A DNA stretch of 64,000 bases from Anticarsia gemmatalis. Lineage: Eukaryota > Arthropoda > Insecta > Lepidoptera > Erebidae. The stretch is taken from NCBI RefSeq assembly GCF_050436995.1, contig NC_134770.1:5776501-5840500 (forward strand). Direction: 5' to 3'. Shown here piece by piece: positions 33,691 through 45,954 of this stretch; positions within the stretch are counted from its first letter, which is position 1, and each line of letters starts with the position of its first letter. The notes below the pieces were generated by a model that saw nothing but the letters and a program-made list of their open reading frames with translations, searched no databases and had not been told where the DNA came from. The position numbers were made by a program, and so were the translations under genes.

Positions 33691-33830
33691 AAAGTTTGAC
33701 ATTACAAATGTATTGCAAAAATAGTTTCTACGGTGCCCGCTAGAGGCGCTGATCTCATTTTCATACAACATTTTTCGATAGCTAGCCGGTTGTCAGTATT
33801 TGATAGTGGCAGAGAATGGCGGTACAGAAG
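33691..33830 (+). repeat. Dispersed repeat 'CCCGCTAGAGGCGCTGAT', uninterrupted copy
   Basis: AAAGTTTGACATTACAAATG, TACGGTGCCCGCTAGAGGCG, TTTTCATACAACATTTTTCG and AGCTAGCCGGTTGTCAGTAT, then GATAGTGGCAGAGAATGGCG. It shows the unbroken order of the copy split at 7123. Confidence 0.65.
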
Positions 33831-35454
33831 CTATGTGTTTATGATAATGTGTCTTTAATTTTAATATACCACGGCTACTTTTTGAATTCTGTATAATTGC
33901 TTCTACCTTGCCTAAAATCATCCTTCATCTTCGTGAAGGTTTAACAAGGTTTGAAGGAATTACTGAAGGTTTGATTTCATCTACCTATTAATCTGTCGTA
34001 CACCTGTCAAAGAACACCTGTAATTGGGAGTCTGGTGACCATCGCCCTTTAGATTTACATTCGTCTTCTTTGGCTTCCATCTCAGGCATTTAATCTCTCG
34101 ACACGCACTCACTCAATTGACTGACTATTTTGTATAGAGGCCTATTGGAATCGTAATAACTTATACTTTTTATGTTACTATTAATAAAGATTTCTTCCGA
34201 TTGTTAACAATACGTAATAAAACCTTATTCGAAACTACATTAGTAGAAATTTCCAACCAAAAACAGGTCACTTTCAAACAAATCGATTGGTCAAATAAGT
34301 AAGAACATTACGAGAATATATTTGTCGTTTCAGACCCAATAAGAAGACGCGGACCCCAGAATCTGACCCTAACAGTCATAAACTAGTCTGAAAAGTATCA
34401 GAGCGGTCCAAATAAATTGACTGAAAATATTAATGTAAGTGAAAGTAAATTATTCGGGTTCGGTCTTGCTAGGTAGAAACTACTTTTGTCTGTAGACTTG
34501 GTTCTAACGATATGAGTTCGAAAAATATTGTTCTAATATGGGTGAAGCAAATTATTTAACAGAACCATTATTAAGAAACACATTTTTTTCTTTTTTTTAT
34601 TATTGTCGTAGATGTTTCTTTGTTTGATACATCAATATTTTACATGAAACGTCTGCCTTGTTTGACACATAAATCCAGATAAATTTCTAAAAATAATAAA
34701 CCTATTATGAAAAAGCATTGAAGAATAGAAAGTATAGTTTTGTAGTGTATAATATTCGTAAATGATATACGCAAATATTCTTGACTTTTCCCGGAAAATT
34801 GTGAATTGCGGGAAATATTAAAACCAGAAAAATTAAAAGAGATTCAAAATGTTGTATGATATGAATATATATTTTTCAGCGGTCCCGAGAATCACTGAAA
34901 CCATTTGACAGTTTTATTTTTATTCTAAAGGTTTTCAGGTATGGAATTTGAAATCAGCGACTCGTGGAAACTGTGACATGAAAAATGAATAATTGAACAC
35001 CACTTGGAACATTTATTTATTATTTTTAGAATATCATTAATGTTTTAGCATCAGATCTTTTCAGTGGAAGACAAAAATGTGCCATTAAGCTATTTGCTTT
35101 CGCAGGTTAGAGTTAGATTATCTTTATCTTCGTGAAACTGCCATTGGGGTAAAAACGATATACGATCTAATCACTCTCGTGATTATCTATGAGGATATGA
35201 ATTATTTCTGGTCAGTTACTTATTTCTGTTAAGTTTATATATTCATAAAGTAGACTGCAGTTTGGTAACTTGTCTGAGGTATAGTAATAGACTCGCTCCC
35301 TGTTACAGAGGATTAGGATTGTAAATAACGAAATATAATTGTATGTCGAATAACTCCACTTACAAATATGAAGATTATAGAATAAACTTCAAAACTGTTA
35401 GTTTTGTTTGTATATCGTCTCCCTTTATAAAACGATGACATTTTTTTAACCCAT
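33831..35454. other. No recognisable gene
   Basis: AT-rich sequence without a supported feature. Confidence 0.4.
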
Positions 35455-35500
35455 GACTGTCCGTCCCACTACTAGACAAGGGGCTCCATCCTATTACTTC
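35455..35500 (-). mobile_element. 3' end fragment of the second tRNA-SINE family
   Basis: CCGTCCCACTACTAGACAAGGGGCTCC is the inverse of the family's GG..CCCTTGCCCAGCAGTCCCAC end at 58607. Confidence 0.4.
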
Positions 35501-36060
35501 TTTTTAACGATCACTATATTTATAAAAATAAATTACCTACATACTTCCATTACACGGTAAAGTACAAGAGTGATCCATTTTATCCTATTTCATAAGCGAT
35601 ATTCACGTCAACGCGGTTATTAGATTTTAAATTAAAGTTTTTATGAAGAGGAAGCTCGTTTAGCTCCTGTCAAACACATGGGGAGACATTGTTGAAACGT
35701 TTTGTGATTATATTTATGTAGATTGATGAGAAAATAACATGTAATTATGTGTTGATATTATGTTACAAGCAACATACATGTTAAGGACAAAAAGCTCTAT
35801 AAACTCTACATCTTCTTACTTACTCAGCTTGGCAGTCGAACCATTAAATACCATTGATGCGGCAACCACTAGAATCATTGCGTCACATTAGTCGCCAAAA
35901 CTTTTTTATCAATAAGTATTAAAAACTAGAAAGAAAGAAAGAAAGTCTTTTTTTTCTTTTCTATTAAATACTAGTTTCTGCCGACAAGTTCTTCCATGTG
36001 AAAAGATTTCCAAAGTTAGTAGTATCCTCAATGTGTTCATTAAGGTAATAAGCTATCAAT

Positions 36061-36165
36061 GTTGCAAATTTCATCGAAATCCGCCCAGTAGTTTTTTAAT
36101 GAAAGATTAAGAAACAGACAGATAGATACATTCATCCGTCCTCGTAAAATTTCGCATTCATAGTA
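36061..36165 (-). mobile_element. Decayed 5' half of a Helitron-type repeat
   Basis: TTTCATCGAAATCCGCCCAG, TAGTTTTTTAATGAAAGATT and AAATTTCGCATTCATAGTAT. Same layout as the 1165 remnant. The 3' terminator is absent. Confidence 0.5.
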
Positions 36166-36647
36166 TATCAAAGCGATGCCATCGCATTAGTTACTACAAT
36201 TAAGTAGGTAGTACGTAACGAATAAAAATAATATCTACGAAAATATAGCCCAAAACCTTTTTACGCCATTAAAATAATATCATCAACTCATAAATAAACA
36301 CGTCCTGTAAAAATGTTCACGAAATTCCAGTAAATGGGTAATTCCAATAAACTCATTTGCGTCACCCGTGGAATGGAATAAATGGAATTTGTTATTTTTG
36401 GAAAATTCACTTAATTTTGTCTCGTTGAGGGATGCAACGTGAGAATTTCCTTTAAAACTGTTAAAATGTACGGATATTTTATATTTTTCTTTTTTCAACT
36501 TTTAATGTAAAAGTAAAAAAAGACTTAAATACCGTATTTAGTTACAAGTAAGTAAGAACACAAAGTGAAGTAAGAGGTGTCATTTTATTTTACATAATTG
36601 AACATAATTTCTCATGTTATTGAATTTTGAATAGAAGATGTTATTAA
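36166..36647. other. No recognisable gene
   Basis: AT-rich sequence without a supported feature. Confidence 0.4.
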
Positions 36648-36678
36648 TCCATACTAATATTATAAATGCGAAAGTAAC

Positions 36679-36713
<35 letters not shown>

Positions 36714-37133
36714 GCTACTCAATCACGCCTAAACTACTGAACCAATTTGCATGAAATTTGGTATGGAGATATTTTGATACCCGAGAAAGGACATAGGCTA
36801 CTTTTTACCCCGGGAAAATGACGCATTTCCCGGGAAAATTCAGAAAATTCAACGAAGTCGCGAAAAATCAATATTATAATGACATTGAATTAACAAAATT
36901 TCGTTGCCATGGCAACTGTTTTAATGGCGGATATGTCTTAGCGCGACTTCGTTATACTAAGAGATATAAATAATTTTGAAAATATTTTTCGTGAAAATAA
37001 AAGCATATTTTATATCATCACGCTACTACCAATAGGAGCAGAGTAGGTAACAGTAAAAAGTGTTACAAAAACATGGAAAATTCTGACCCATTCTCTCTTA
37101 TGTGACGCAAGCGAAGTTGCGCGGGTCAGCTAG
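36648..37133 (+). mobile_element. Chimeric Helitron: family B 5' part, family A 3' part
   Basis: Starts TCCATACTAATATTATAAAT after A and ends GCGCGGGTCAGCTAG before T. The first ~360 bp match the inverse of 37339-37745: the (CTGT)n run, ATGAAATTTGGTATGGAGAT, and a CCCGGGAAA...TTTCCCGGG hairpin. From about 37011 the sequence switches to TATATCATCACGCTACTACC and the family A terminator. The switch lies in shared AT-rich sequence (TATAT). Confidence 0.8.
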
Positions 37134-37244
37134 TACTCCCATAAATTGAAACGGCAGGTGAAGCTAAGATATTAAAAATATTTTTAGACATAAAGCATAT
37201 GTATTTATGCTGATATCTCTTTGAAATCCTACTCATAGTATTAA

Positions 37245-37338
37245 TGCGAAACTTTGTAATGATGGATGTATCATGAATTAATTTACTTTAGGACACGTAA
37301 CATAAAAACTACTAGGCGAATCTAGACGTTATTTAGTA
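37245..37338 (+). mobile_element. Truncated Helitron-type 5' part
   Basis: CTACTCATAGTATTAATGCGAAACTTTGTAATGATGG followed by AAAACTACTAGGCGAATCTA resembles the 5' halves above. It is cut off by the next element. Confidence 0.4.
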
Positions 37339-37745
37339 CTAGCTGACCCGTGCGGCTCCGCTCGCGTGAATGATTTTTTTTTACTAATACAAAGCTTAAT
37401 TATTCCTTAACAACAAAATATGCTTTTTTCACGAAAAATATTTTCAAAATTATTTATATCTCATATAACTCTCGCTAAAGCATATCCGCCATTAAAACTG
37501 TTGCCATGACAACGGAATTTTGTTAATTCAATGTCATTATAATATTGATTATTCGCGACTTCGGTGGCGAAACCTGAATTTACCCGGGAAATGCGTCATT
37601 TTCCCGGGGTAAAAAGTAGCCTATGTCCTTTCTCGAGTATCAAACTATCTCCATACCAAATTTCATGCAAATTGGTTCAGTAGTTTAGGCGTGATTGAGT
37701 AGCAGACAGACAGAGTTACTTTCGCATTTATAATATTAGTATGGA
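37339..37745 (-). mobile_element. Nonautonomous Helitron, family B, antisense
   Basis: The plus strand begins CTAGCTGACCCGTGCGGCTC, with the GCGG/CCGC terminator hairpin, and ends AATATTAGTATGGA then T. An A precedes the CTAG. The interior keeps CCCGGGAAA...TTTCCCGGG in inverse and a short (CAGA)n run. With the 36648 element it makes a ~360-bp inverted repeat around a 200-bp spacer. Confidence 0.82.
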
Positions 37746-37779
37746 TAGGTACAGATAGTTTACAATCCTGATTAACACA

Positions 37780-37843
37780 TAGAGTAGGTACTCTTTTTCC
37801 CGGGAATTCTTTTCACGCGGTCGCAGCCGCGGGCGAAAGCTAG
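37780..37843 (+). mobile_element. Helitron-type 3' terminator remnant
   Basis: TTCACGCGGTCGCAGCCGCGGGCGAAAGCTAG then T. This is a GC-rich stem (GCGG..CCGC) before CTAG, a third terminator type. The 5' part is not recognisable. Confidence 0.5.
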
Positions 37844-38389
37844 TATATTTAGAATTTTGACAATTAATAATAAAAAAATTATAACACCGCACTAACTGTT
37901 ACCGTCTTAAAGTTCCGAGTATTACCGAATTACAACAAAATTGGTCAAGGCCTCATATATTTCGATTAAAATCAATCATGTACAGTTTCCACTATGTTGT
38001 GGTAACCTACTGACGTATGTCTATCAGTGCTAGCACATTGTTAATAACATAATGACGAGTGATTGATAGCTGTTATAATTATTTATAAACAGATCATGAT
38101 CATCTTCTGACTAGAGATGTTACGACATTTGGGAAAATTCCATATATTTGTTGAATTCTTTTTTTTTTTCGGATATCCATATTGATCGTAGGATATATCA
38201 CTGATTATATCTAAGGTAAATCAATTTGATTTACCATAGATAATAATATAATCCATCAACCAATGTTTTAAGGTAATTTTCAAAGCTGTATGCTCCGCTA
38301 TTACCTACTTTCGCAAGCAAATATTAATCTGAACAGCGGAATAGAATACATCGAGTTTTTAATGATAACACGAAGAATAAGAAATAATG
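37844..38389. other. No recognisable gene
   Basis: AT-rich sequence without a supported feature. Confidence 0.4.
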
Positions 38390-38545
38390 ATTATAAAAAA
38401 ATATATATTAAGTTTGAAACTACAACCAAAAGCAAATTAATTGTATAAATATTGCCTTAAAAAAGATAATAAAAAAAATGTATCAAGTTTGAAACTATAA
38501 CCAAAAGTACCTAACTCAATAGTATAATTATTGCCTAAAGACTTA
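38390..38545. repeat. Two-copy ~78-bp tandem repeat
   Basis: AAGTTTGAAACTACAACCAA...TATAAATATTGCCTTAAA is followed by CAAGTTTGAAACTATAACCA...TATAATTATTGCCTAAAG. The copies differ at a few bases and a short insertion (TACCTAACTC). Confidence 0.75.
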
Positions 38546-39865
38546 TATATTTTCAACTGCTGCTCGACAACAAAAATAATTACTAAGACGTTATCAAAGT
38601 AAATATATTATAACACTCTTCTAGCAAATATAATTAGCGGGCTGTAAGTGCAAGATAAACGGAATCACTTACCTAATAACATAAGAAAACACTACTTTCA
38701 TTTATAGTTAGACCTTGTAGTGTCCCGACTTACGACAGATACTTCAAGTTACGTGAATTTCAGAGTTACGTTATTTTACTGTCCTTTTTTCAGTCATATC
38801 TAGCTAAAGTTCATTCATATTCTTGGGAAAATATTGAGAGATAACGTAACGATTGATTTTGTTTTTAATTATTATCAATCTGCTTTTTCCCTGCATTATG
38901 TGGCTCTCGTCATCATCACGCAAGCAGTGCAGGGCGAGTCACCTAGTCATTAATAAAAAACAACCTAAACTAACTTGTTATAACTAACAAGCTATTTATA
39001 TAAGGAATTTAAAGTATTCTCTCGCCATCAAACGTTCAAGTTTCGCGAGTTTACTAGCAATATAAATTAATAATAAAATTTTATAGAAATCTAGTTTCGA
39101 CTTACCTACTCTCCAACATACGTCACCGTTCCCACTTATCACGTTAGTCCAACATATCACAGTATAAAAGAAAAGAACACTCTCACAACCCTTAATTAAA
39201 TTACCAGCCAGACTGTAGGAAATAATTCCATTGTGTAACAACAGTATTAAGAATAACTCCTCTGTGTTACGAGATTATTAATAATAATTCTATTTTGTTA
39301 CTTTATTACGAAAGCGCTGGGGACGTATGGATAATTCGGTGTTATTGTCGCTAAATAATAATAAAGAAATACTTGTATTTTGTTTGAGGGTTTATTATTT
39401 GGACAGTAAATTGGAATGAAGGCTCCAACGCAATTATTTTAGTCATTTTACTCAGAGGGTTGTCGTTATTTTATCTGTCAAAGGTTTTATTTACTACCTC
39501 AAGGAATCTTATCATGCGAACAAAATTGCAGGCAGAAGGAAGTAATTGCATTGTGATCAACAATTCTCGGAAAAATAGTAGAATTCGATCCAGTCTTGTT
39601 ATCAACGTTTTGTGCAAAAAGAAAAGAAGCAAAATGAAGTAATCGGAAATTTTACTTATACCTAAACTGTAATTTTAATGATTTCCATTACTTTACCTTA
39701 ATTCAGTTTTCTTACAAATAATTAACAAAAAAGAAATTATTGACAATTATATAAAATTTAGTAAGAAAAAAAACAATAAGTTAAATTAAATTAAAATAAT
39801 CCTACTGGGTGTCGTAGAATTTTTCCGCATCGCATTCAACCGGAAACGTGCCCAAAAGGCTGGCC
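38546..39865. other. No recognisable gene
   Basis: AT-rich. Frames of 60-81 codons (38996, 39460) lack motifs. A GC-richer patch at 39815-39895 may be the edge of an older repeat. Confidence 0.4.
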
Positions 39866-39890
39866 GCATTGCCACGTTGAATGGCAATGC
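39866..39890. repeat. Perfect 9-bp hairpin
   Basis: GCATTGCCA, loop CGTTGAA, TGGCAATGC. It lies in a short GC-rich patch starting near CCGCATCGCATTCAACCGG. Confidence 0.65.
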
Positions 39891-41611
39891 TTACGCGTAG
39901 TTTTCTTATCATATACTTATTGCAAATTGATATTTGTTATATTAAAATCCTCCTTAACACAACGACTTATATTAATCTACAGCCAATATCCCCAAACGAT
40001 CATAAAAGCGAATATCCCTACTAATACCGTGCAACAATAGCCGTTACTAGCAATAATTGCAATGGAAACTTCGATACCACAATGTTATCGGTCTCGGTAC
40101 CCGAACGATACCGATAGCCATTTGCAGTGGAGCGTTACACAGTGGAACGAGGGTAGTAATGATTGTGATTAGTAATTATGAGAGCCTTTGAAGGAATTTG
40201 TTGAGTGATCTTGTAGGTTATATGAGTGGGTTTTCTTAAAGAGGTTGGATTGCTGTGAAGTTAAGCAATTGTTAGTAAGGTAAAGTTTTAGATGGGTGTG
40301 TGTTATTTTATGAAATTTAATAAACATTACGTAATGTACGATGAACTAGACTGAAATTACTTTGAACCGGTTTTTTTATTGTATTAGCACAAATGACATA
40401 GTTTAGGATTATGCATATTTTTTCTCCTCCTGCTGGACAAGGACCTCCTTCCACAATGAGGGAGGGCTTTAAGTCCACCGTGCGGTTAATAGTTTCGGAT
40501 GGAAGACTCATTTATTTTCATAACATTACGCTTTATAAACTTCTACCTGCTAACTCAAACATACATACATATAATATACATCTCTACAAACTTTTGCATT
40601 TATATTATCATTAGAATTGCAATACGGGTATATCAACCACATTACCAAAATTCTTTAACCACAGTGAATATTCCTACAGAATTTAAAAAACCCCAATAGC
40701 TTTCAAACACACATAATCTTCTAGTAATCCTAACTACGTTAACGAGTATAAAAGTAGTAAAAACTAAAAGTATTCCCCTGTAACCGTGAAACTAAATATA
40801 CAAAAATAAACCGAGTTTTACGAGAGCACAGTTTAACATTAATATGTGTATTTGTACGAAACGAATGACTGTTAGAACGTTTTTGTAAACAGTTTCAGTT
40901 ACTCATTGGTATTTAAAATGCAGTGTTTTAAGAATATAGACTATCTTTGAAAGATGTTTTTTACGCCTTATCTATCCAATCCTTTCTTACGAAAGGTAAT
41001 TATTATCTATAATTTTATTGATACTTCGTCGCGTATAACCCGTTCCTGGATACTGATCATTTTAACGTAATAATTTAAGATAGCGATGTATCAGTTGTTA
41101 TCTTTGATAGAATATAGAAATGGTTGTTAGTGATAGTTGTAATTAGATACTGTAACGTACTGTTTTTTATTCAAAATAGTTGAAAATACATGTTGTCCGT
41201 TTCGTTGACGCAATAATAAAAATGGTGGTGGACTAGAGGTTGTAGATTCGAATAACACGCGGGACAAATATTTATGTGATTCAAAAGAATTGGACTTTAC
41301 TTTTTATTTTAGTTTTTTTTACTATAAACGTAGGTATCAAACAATGCTATTAAAAATGAAAATTCTATATTGAAATTTAGATTTCTTTCCTTTCTTTTTA
41401 CGATTTTTATAGTATTATAACACAATACGATGATACCAAAAGTAATCGTTCTACAAAGTACTCTAGAATAATGTTCCGATCATACATTTTCAATATTTCT
41501 CTTCACAACGATAGGGATTTGAACATTTCAATCGCGTACCATAAAATTCCATAACTCTATTTATGAGTTGTAAAATAACAAACATGCAAGCGTTAAAAGA
41601 TTTAGCTATGA
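39891..41611. other. No recognisable gene; SINE fragment inside
   Basis: TTCTCCTCCTGCTGGACAAG and GAGGGAGGGCTTTAAGTCCACCGTG (about 40420-40485) match the second tRNA-SINE family in inverse. The rest shows no supported feature. Confidence 0.45.
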
Positions 41612-41881
41612 CTAGCTGACCCGCGCAACTTCGCTTGCGTCACATAAGAGAGAATGGACCAAAATTTTCCCTGTTTTTGCAACATTTTGTATTGCTACTC
41701 TGCTCCTATTGGTCGTAGCGTAATGATATATAGCCTATAGCCTTCATCGATAAATGAACTATCTAACACTGCAAGAACTTTTCAAATCGGACCAGTGGTT
41801 TCCGAGATTAGCGCGTTCAAACAAACGAACAAACAAACAATCAAACAAACAAACTCTTCAGCTTTATAATATTAGTATAGA
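41612..41881 (-). mobile_element. Short nonautonomous Helitron, family A, antisense
   Basis: CTAGCTGACCCGCGCAACTT...ATATTAGTATAGA, flanked by A and T. Hairpin intact. The (CAAA)n run is expanded and interrupted by CGAA and TCAA. Confidence 0.87.
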
Positions 41882-42206
41882 TATTACACATCAAGGCTAT
41901 TTTAAATATTATTTTATAGCTTAAATATTCGTGCATGACTCAGGATCCGAACCTTGAGCTGAGATATGAATAGTTTATTTATAATTATCGTGCAATAACC
42001 TTGCTGATTGGGAAATTCCACTTGAGAGGTTTTTATCGGGGATCAATTTTAGTTAGAAACGAGATGTAACGAGAAGTACAATAGTAGCACATAACATCAA
42101 TGTTTGACATTGTTTAAAGCTTAATTTTACCGTATAACATACATCACTCTGCTTAAACCCTCATCCATATGAGGCATAGTGTTAAAAATGAAACAAATTA
42201 ATATTA
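41882..42206. other. No recognisable gene
   Basis: AT-rich sequence without a supported feature. Confidence 0.4.
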
Positions 42207-42300
42207 CAAATGTGAAAATCATTCTATCTGTCTCCCTACCTCTTCTTCACGCCCAAACTGCTAGACCGATTTGGATGAAATTTGTACAAAGATAATTTTT
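42207..42300 (+). mobile_element. Decayed Helitron-type 5' half
   Basis: AATATTACAAATGTGAAAAT, TTCTATCTGTCTCCCTACCT and CACGCCCAAACTGCTAGACC-GATTTGGATGAAATTTG. The 3' part is lost. A 81-codon frame over its end (42282) is not convincing. Confidence 0.45.
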
Positions 42301-42642
42301 GGGACCCAAAAAACAATAATTTTTATTCCGGAGGTTTCACAGGAACGGGACCAATGTGGGTAATAAGCCATATAATGCTCGCACACATATTCGGTTTAGC
42401 TATATTTATCGAACAACAAAATCGACTCCACTCTACTACACATTTTCGGTTTTTCCGCCCGGCTCAACCGATTAATGCCGAACCGAATATGACTCCAGCA
42501 AGTCGAAGTCATTATATATTCAATTAAATCTTTATTTACTTAGACACTCACTCATCCATCACTTTCCTAAATACACAAAACAAGTACTAACCTACTCGAT
42601 CACAGTCTTACAGACAAAATGTCGGAGTATACATCTATACTT

Positions 42643-42901
42643 TCTATACTAATATTATAAAGCTGAAGAGTTTGTTCGTTTGATTGTTTGTTTGTTTGTT
42701 TGAACGCGGTAATCTCGGGAACTACTGGCCCGATTTGAAAAATTCTTTCAGTGTTAGATAGCCCATTTATCGAGGAAGGCTAAAGGCTATATATCATCAC
42801 GCTACGACCAATAGGAGCAGAGTACCAGTGAAAATGTTACAAAAACGGGGAAAATTATGATTCTATTATGTGACGCAAGCGAAGTTGCGCGGGTCAGCTA
42901 G
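42643..42901 (+). mobile_element. Short nonautonomous Helitron, family A
   Basis: TCTATACTAATATTATAAAG...GACGCAAGCGAAGTTGCGCGGGTCAGCTAG (in pieces: hairpin CGCAA/TTGCG, then CGGGTCAG-CTAG) followed by T. Nearly identical to the 18-244 copy in its middle. Confidence 0.88.
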
Positions 42902-44639
42902 TATATATATAGGGTGAATGATTGAAATCCATTCAGTTTGATGTCTCTATTACTAAAATGTCAAATAAAATTGACTCCGCTACATTTATGGGGAACGAGG
43001 GACGATTATGAAAATGACCGTTTTGAAATTGAAACTTGTAGATTGAGTCATCAAATTGTAGTCAATGGTTATTGTTAAAGGACCCTTTGATTTACTATAG
43101 TTAGTTATGTTACTGTTGGCAACAGGTTCAGTTTCATTATCTAATGCTACAAACATAAATATAATCACGCCTTTTTTCCGTAGAGGCAGGCAGAGTACAC
43201 TTGAGTTAAAAGTAATTTAATTTGCTAGATGTTTCGGCACCAGCTATTTGTTTGTGTTGTCAATTTTTTTACACCAATATCATGTGCAACTCGTATCCTC
43301 GACCCTGGGCGCAGTTATATTGACAATTGACATGTAGACTACTGCATTAGACTCACTGTAAAATAAAGAAGAAATTTTCATTATTATATTTTATTAAGCA
43401 AACGGAGTTTTAGAATAACTCAACGAAAGATTCAAACCATACTCTTTAGCCCATAATTTTCTAATATTGATAGTGCTTTAATACGAAGAAACTATTAAAC
43501 AATTAGCCCATAGATAACACTCGTTTATCTGTATAAAACAGCTTTAAAACATTACACTACCGACCAAAATTCACCGCCCAACATCTGAAGAAACATTATC
43601 TTTATCTATTACGCAAAATAATGTTATTTTCAACAATAACATTTTTTATACGGAACATAATTTATTTTGAAAAGCGATAAAATTCTCAAACTTTTGATGT
43701 ACGGCGTAATGGGCTATCCGATATTATCACGATGTTAAATTTTCCTGCTGAAGATTGTAAACATACGGGGGTGGATCTTGCGCAGGCGGGTCACTAATCT
43801 TTTTGAAAAAGTTTCCGAAATTATTTACGTATGTTAATGTTTGTTTTGTAGAAAGCTTTTGTGTTATACTTTTGGATTAACTGTCTAGAATTTTATGAGA
43901 AAAACGTTTTAGTGCAGTTCTAGAATAAATAAAAAATGCCACTCTCTTCTAACAATATTTTGCAAGAAACATGAAATTTTGAATTGCCGAACTGCAGGAC
44001 TTATTTGGCTAGCTTCACAAAATTTTATTTCCTTTTAAAAAGCACTGTAAAAATGTTTCACATAGTTCTATTTTCGCAAAATTAAACTTCATAGAAATAG
44101 CTTCATATTAATTAATAAATTAATTACTTAATTCAAATTTGGTCCAAACATTTTCGTTACAAACAATATCTACATCTTTTTTCTCTCAAACAGATTTCTG
44201 GTTACCAGACATAATTCAAAATGGCCGCGAAACTACCTAGCGGGCACGTCCATTACCCATCAGTCTTTGTGTTTTCCACCTGAACAAGGCGGTAAGTTTG
44301 ACGGAAGCCGTTAAACCAGTTATATTCTGAATTTCAGTCGATAGGGATAAGGAGTGACGCATACGATTGATTTAAACTTAAGAGAAAATTGGCGTGTAGC
44401 GAGAGTATTTAATCGGATTAGCAGAGTTTTTCTTTGGAGATCGATCGTTGGAATAAATACTAAGTTTTAAATACTAATAAGCTAAGAAAAGATTATAATA
44501 TTTTTTGCCAACATATTATCAAAGAGTTTGACGGAAGGAGTAACAAAGAGTTTGACGGATTGTATGCTTTATTATTTTGTAGTAATCGTAACGGTACTTT
44601 TACTTTGTAGATAATAATATTTATTTTTGGACGATTCTT
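42902..44639. other. No recognisable gene
   Basis: AT-rich. A short direct repeat AACAAAGAGTTTGACGG / CAAAGAGTTTGACGGA lies around 44519-44560. Confidence 0.4.
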
Positions 44640-44667
44640 CATAACTTTGATTATGAACTTTGATCAT

Positions 44668-44754
44668 AACGTTGATTGGTTTCTGCAACTGGTCAAGAAA
44701 TTTTCGACAACTTTTTTCCTTTACGAAATCATGATTTTAAAACCAATCAACGTT
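44668..44754. repeat. 15-bp inverted repeat, 57-nt loop
   Basis: AACGTTGATTGGTTT (44668-44682) and AAACCAATCAACGTT (44740-44754) are perfect inverses. Nearby TTCATAA/TTATGAA words suggest a decayed longer foldback. Confidence 0.65.
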
Positions 44755-44765
44755 TTCATAAAGAA

Positions 44766-45296
44766 TATAACCTCGATGCCAAAAACGTTCGTCTACGCTG
44801 CTCTTTAAACGTAAACTTACTAGTACCTCCGTGATGTTATGACAGCTAAAAATAATAGTCCATTCAGCTGCTCGACTTGTTACCGGAAGGGTTTAGTGTA
44901 AGAACGGGTAACGATAGCTGTTATAACGTTGTTATTTGGCTTCACTAACTTTGGTTCGACGTGTAGTTAGTTATAAAATGTTTGATATAACACTGGGAAA
45001 TTTATAGTCTGCTTAAATTAGACTGCTTGAATACGTTAAGTAATCAACGTCTTTGAAAAACTCGTGGTTGATCAGATTTATAGTTACTGCGTTTAAAATG
45101 CAATTTCGCTCTTATAATACTAAACGACGATTGACAATTTTTTATTTGTCATTGGTTTTTATTTGTAATTATTTTATTGACAATCTCAACCGACTTGAAG
45201 ATGCTTTCATTATATTAAGACGCACCTAAGAGCGCATTATATTACTGTCTTTTAGAATAGCAACTAATACAAGAATACCAAAACCGACTGTACTGG
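44766..45296. other. No recognisable gene
   Basis: AT-rich sequence without a supported feature. Confidence 0.35.
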
Positions 45297-45332
45297 TTGC
45301 AATAGTTGCAATGGTTGCAATGGTTGCAATAG
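45297..45332. repeat. 9-bp minisatellite, four units
   Basis: TTGCAATAG, TTGCAATGG, TTGCAATGG, TTGCAATAG in perfect register. Confidence 0.9.
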
Positions 45333-45369
45333 CAGTACTGCAGGACAAAAACGCGCTAAGGAATCGATC

Positions 45370-45468
45370 AGCATAAGTATTATGTATCTCACTTGACAGA
45401 AAGTGTTCGTCGAATTGTAAGTCACTATTCAATATATTGCTGCTTTGACGTGACGTGTTAATAACCGT
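45370..45468 (-). repeat. Dispersed repeat E, copy 3, antisense
   Basis: The minus strand reads TTATTAACACGTCACGTCAA, AGCAGCAATATATTGAATAG, ACGAACACTTTCTGTCAAGT and GAGATACATAATAC, matching the 8600 copy block by block. Confidence 0.65.
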
Positions 45469-45850
45469 AATCTAATTGAGAAAGCAATGTACAGCATAAT
45501 GTTTGAAATACACAATAGCCTTCCAGGTCAATAAACTCTAGTATAACAAATCTAAATAACCCCACTAATATTCTACGAAGCATACACCAGTCAAAACTTG
45601 TTCCATTACTCTTGTAGCACTCGTCTGTACAATACAAAGTTGGCACGAGTGATTTGTTGAGAGCTCGACTCAAAGAGTTCGTACACACTTTGCACTTAAA
45701 CCTTAGTCTTGAGTACAATTTTCCGATTGGAAAATGATCTGTGAAGTTCAAAGGAACTTTTTGCTTTGGTCTAGGTTTCGATAGAAATATAAAACGGTTA
45801 TAAATGTTGATATATATTTTTTTTAATAATTTATTCATATAATAGTACAA
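45458..45850 (-). other. 130-codon open frame, function unrecognised
   Basis: The longest unexplained open frame apart from transposon sequence. The first ATG is four codons in. Near the middle are FKCKVC and YCTDECYK, a loose CxxC / CxxxC arrangement, with hydrophobic stretches at both ends. I do not recognise a family. It overlaps the edge of dispersed repeat E. No splice or promoter signal supports it, and chance or a repeat fragment is more likely than a gene. Confidence 0.2.
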
Positions 45851-45886
45851 AATAATGTTTTACATGTATTCTCCTCGCCAAACTAC

Positions 45887-45921
45887 ACATATATATATAT
45901 ATATATGTATATACATATATC
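45887..45921. repeat. (AT)n microsatellite
   Basis: ACACATATATATATATATAT followed by GTATATACATATAT. Confidence 0.85.
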
Positions 45922-45954
45922 TTCTGCCTTAACAGTTCTGTGTATGACTATCTC

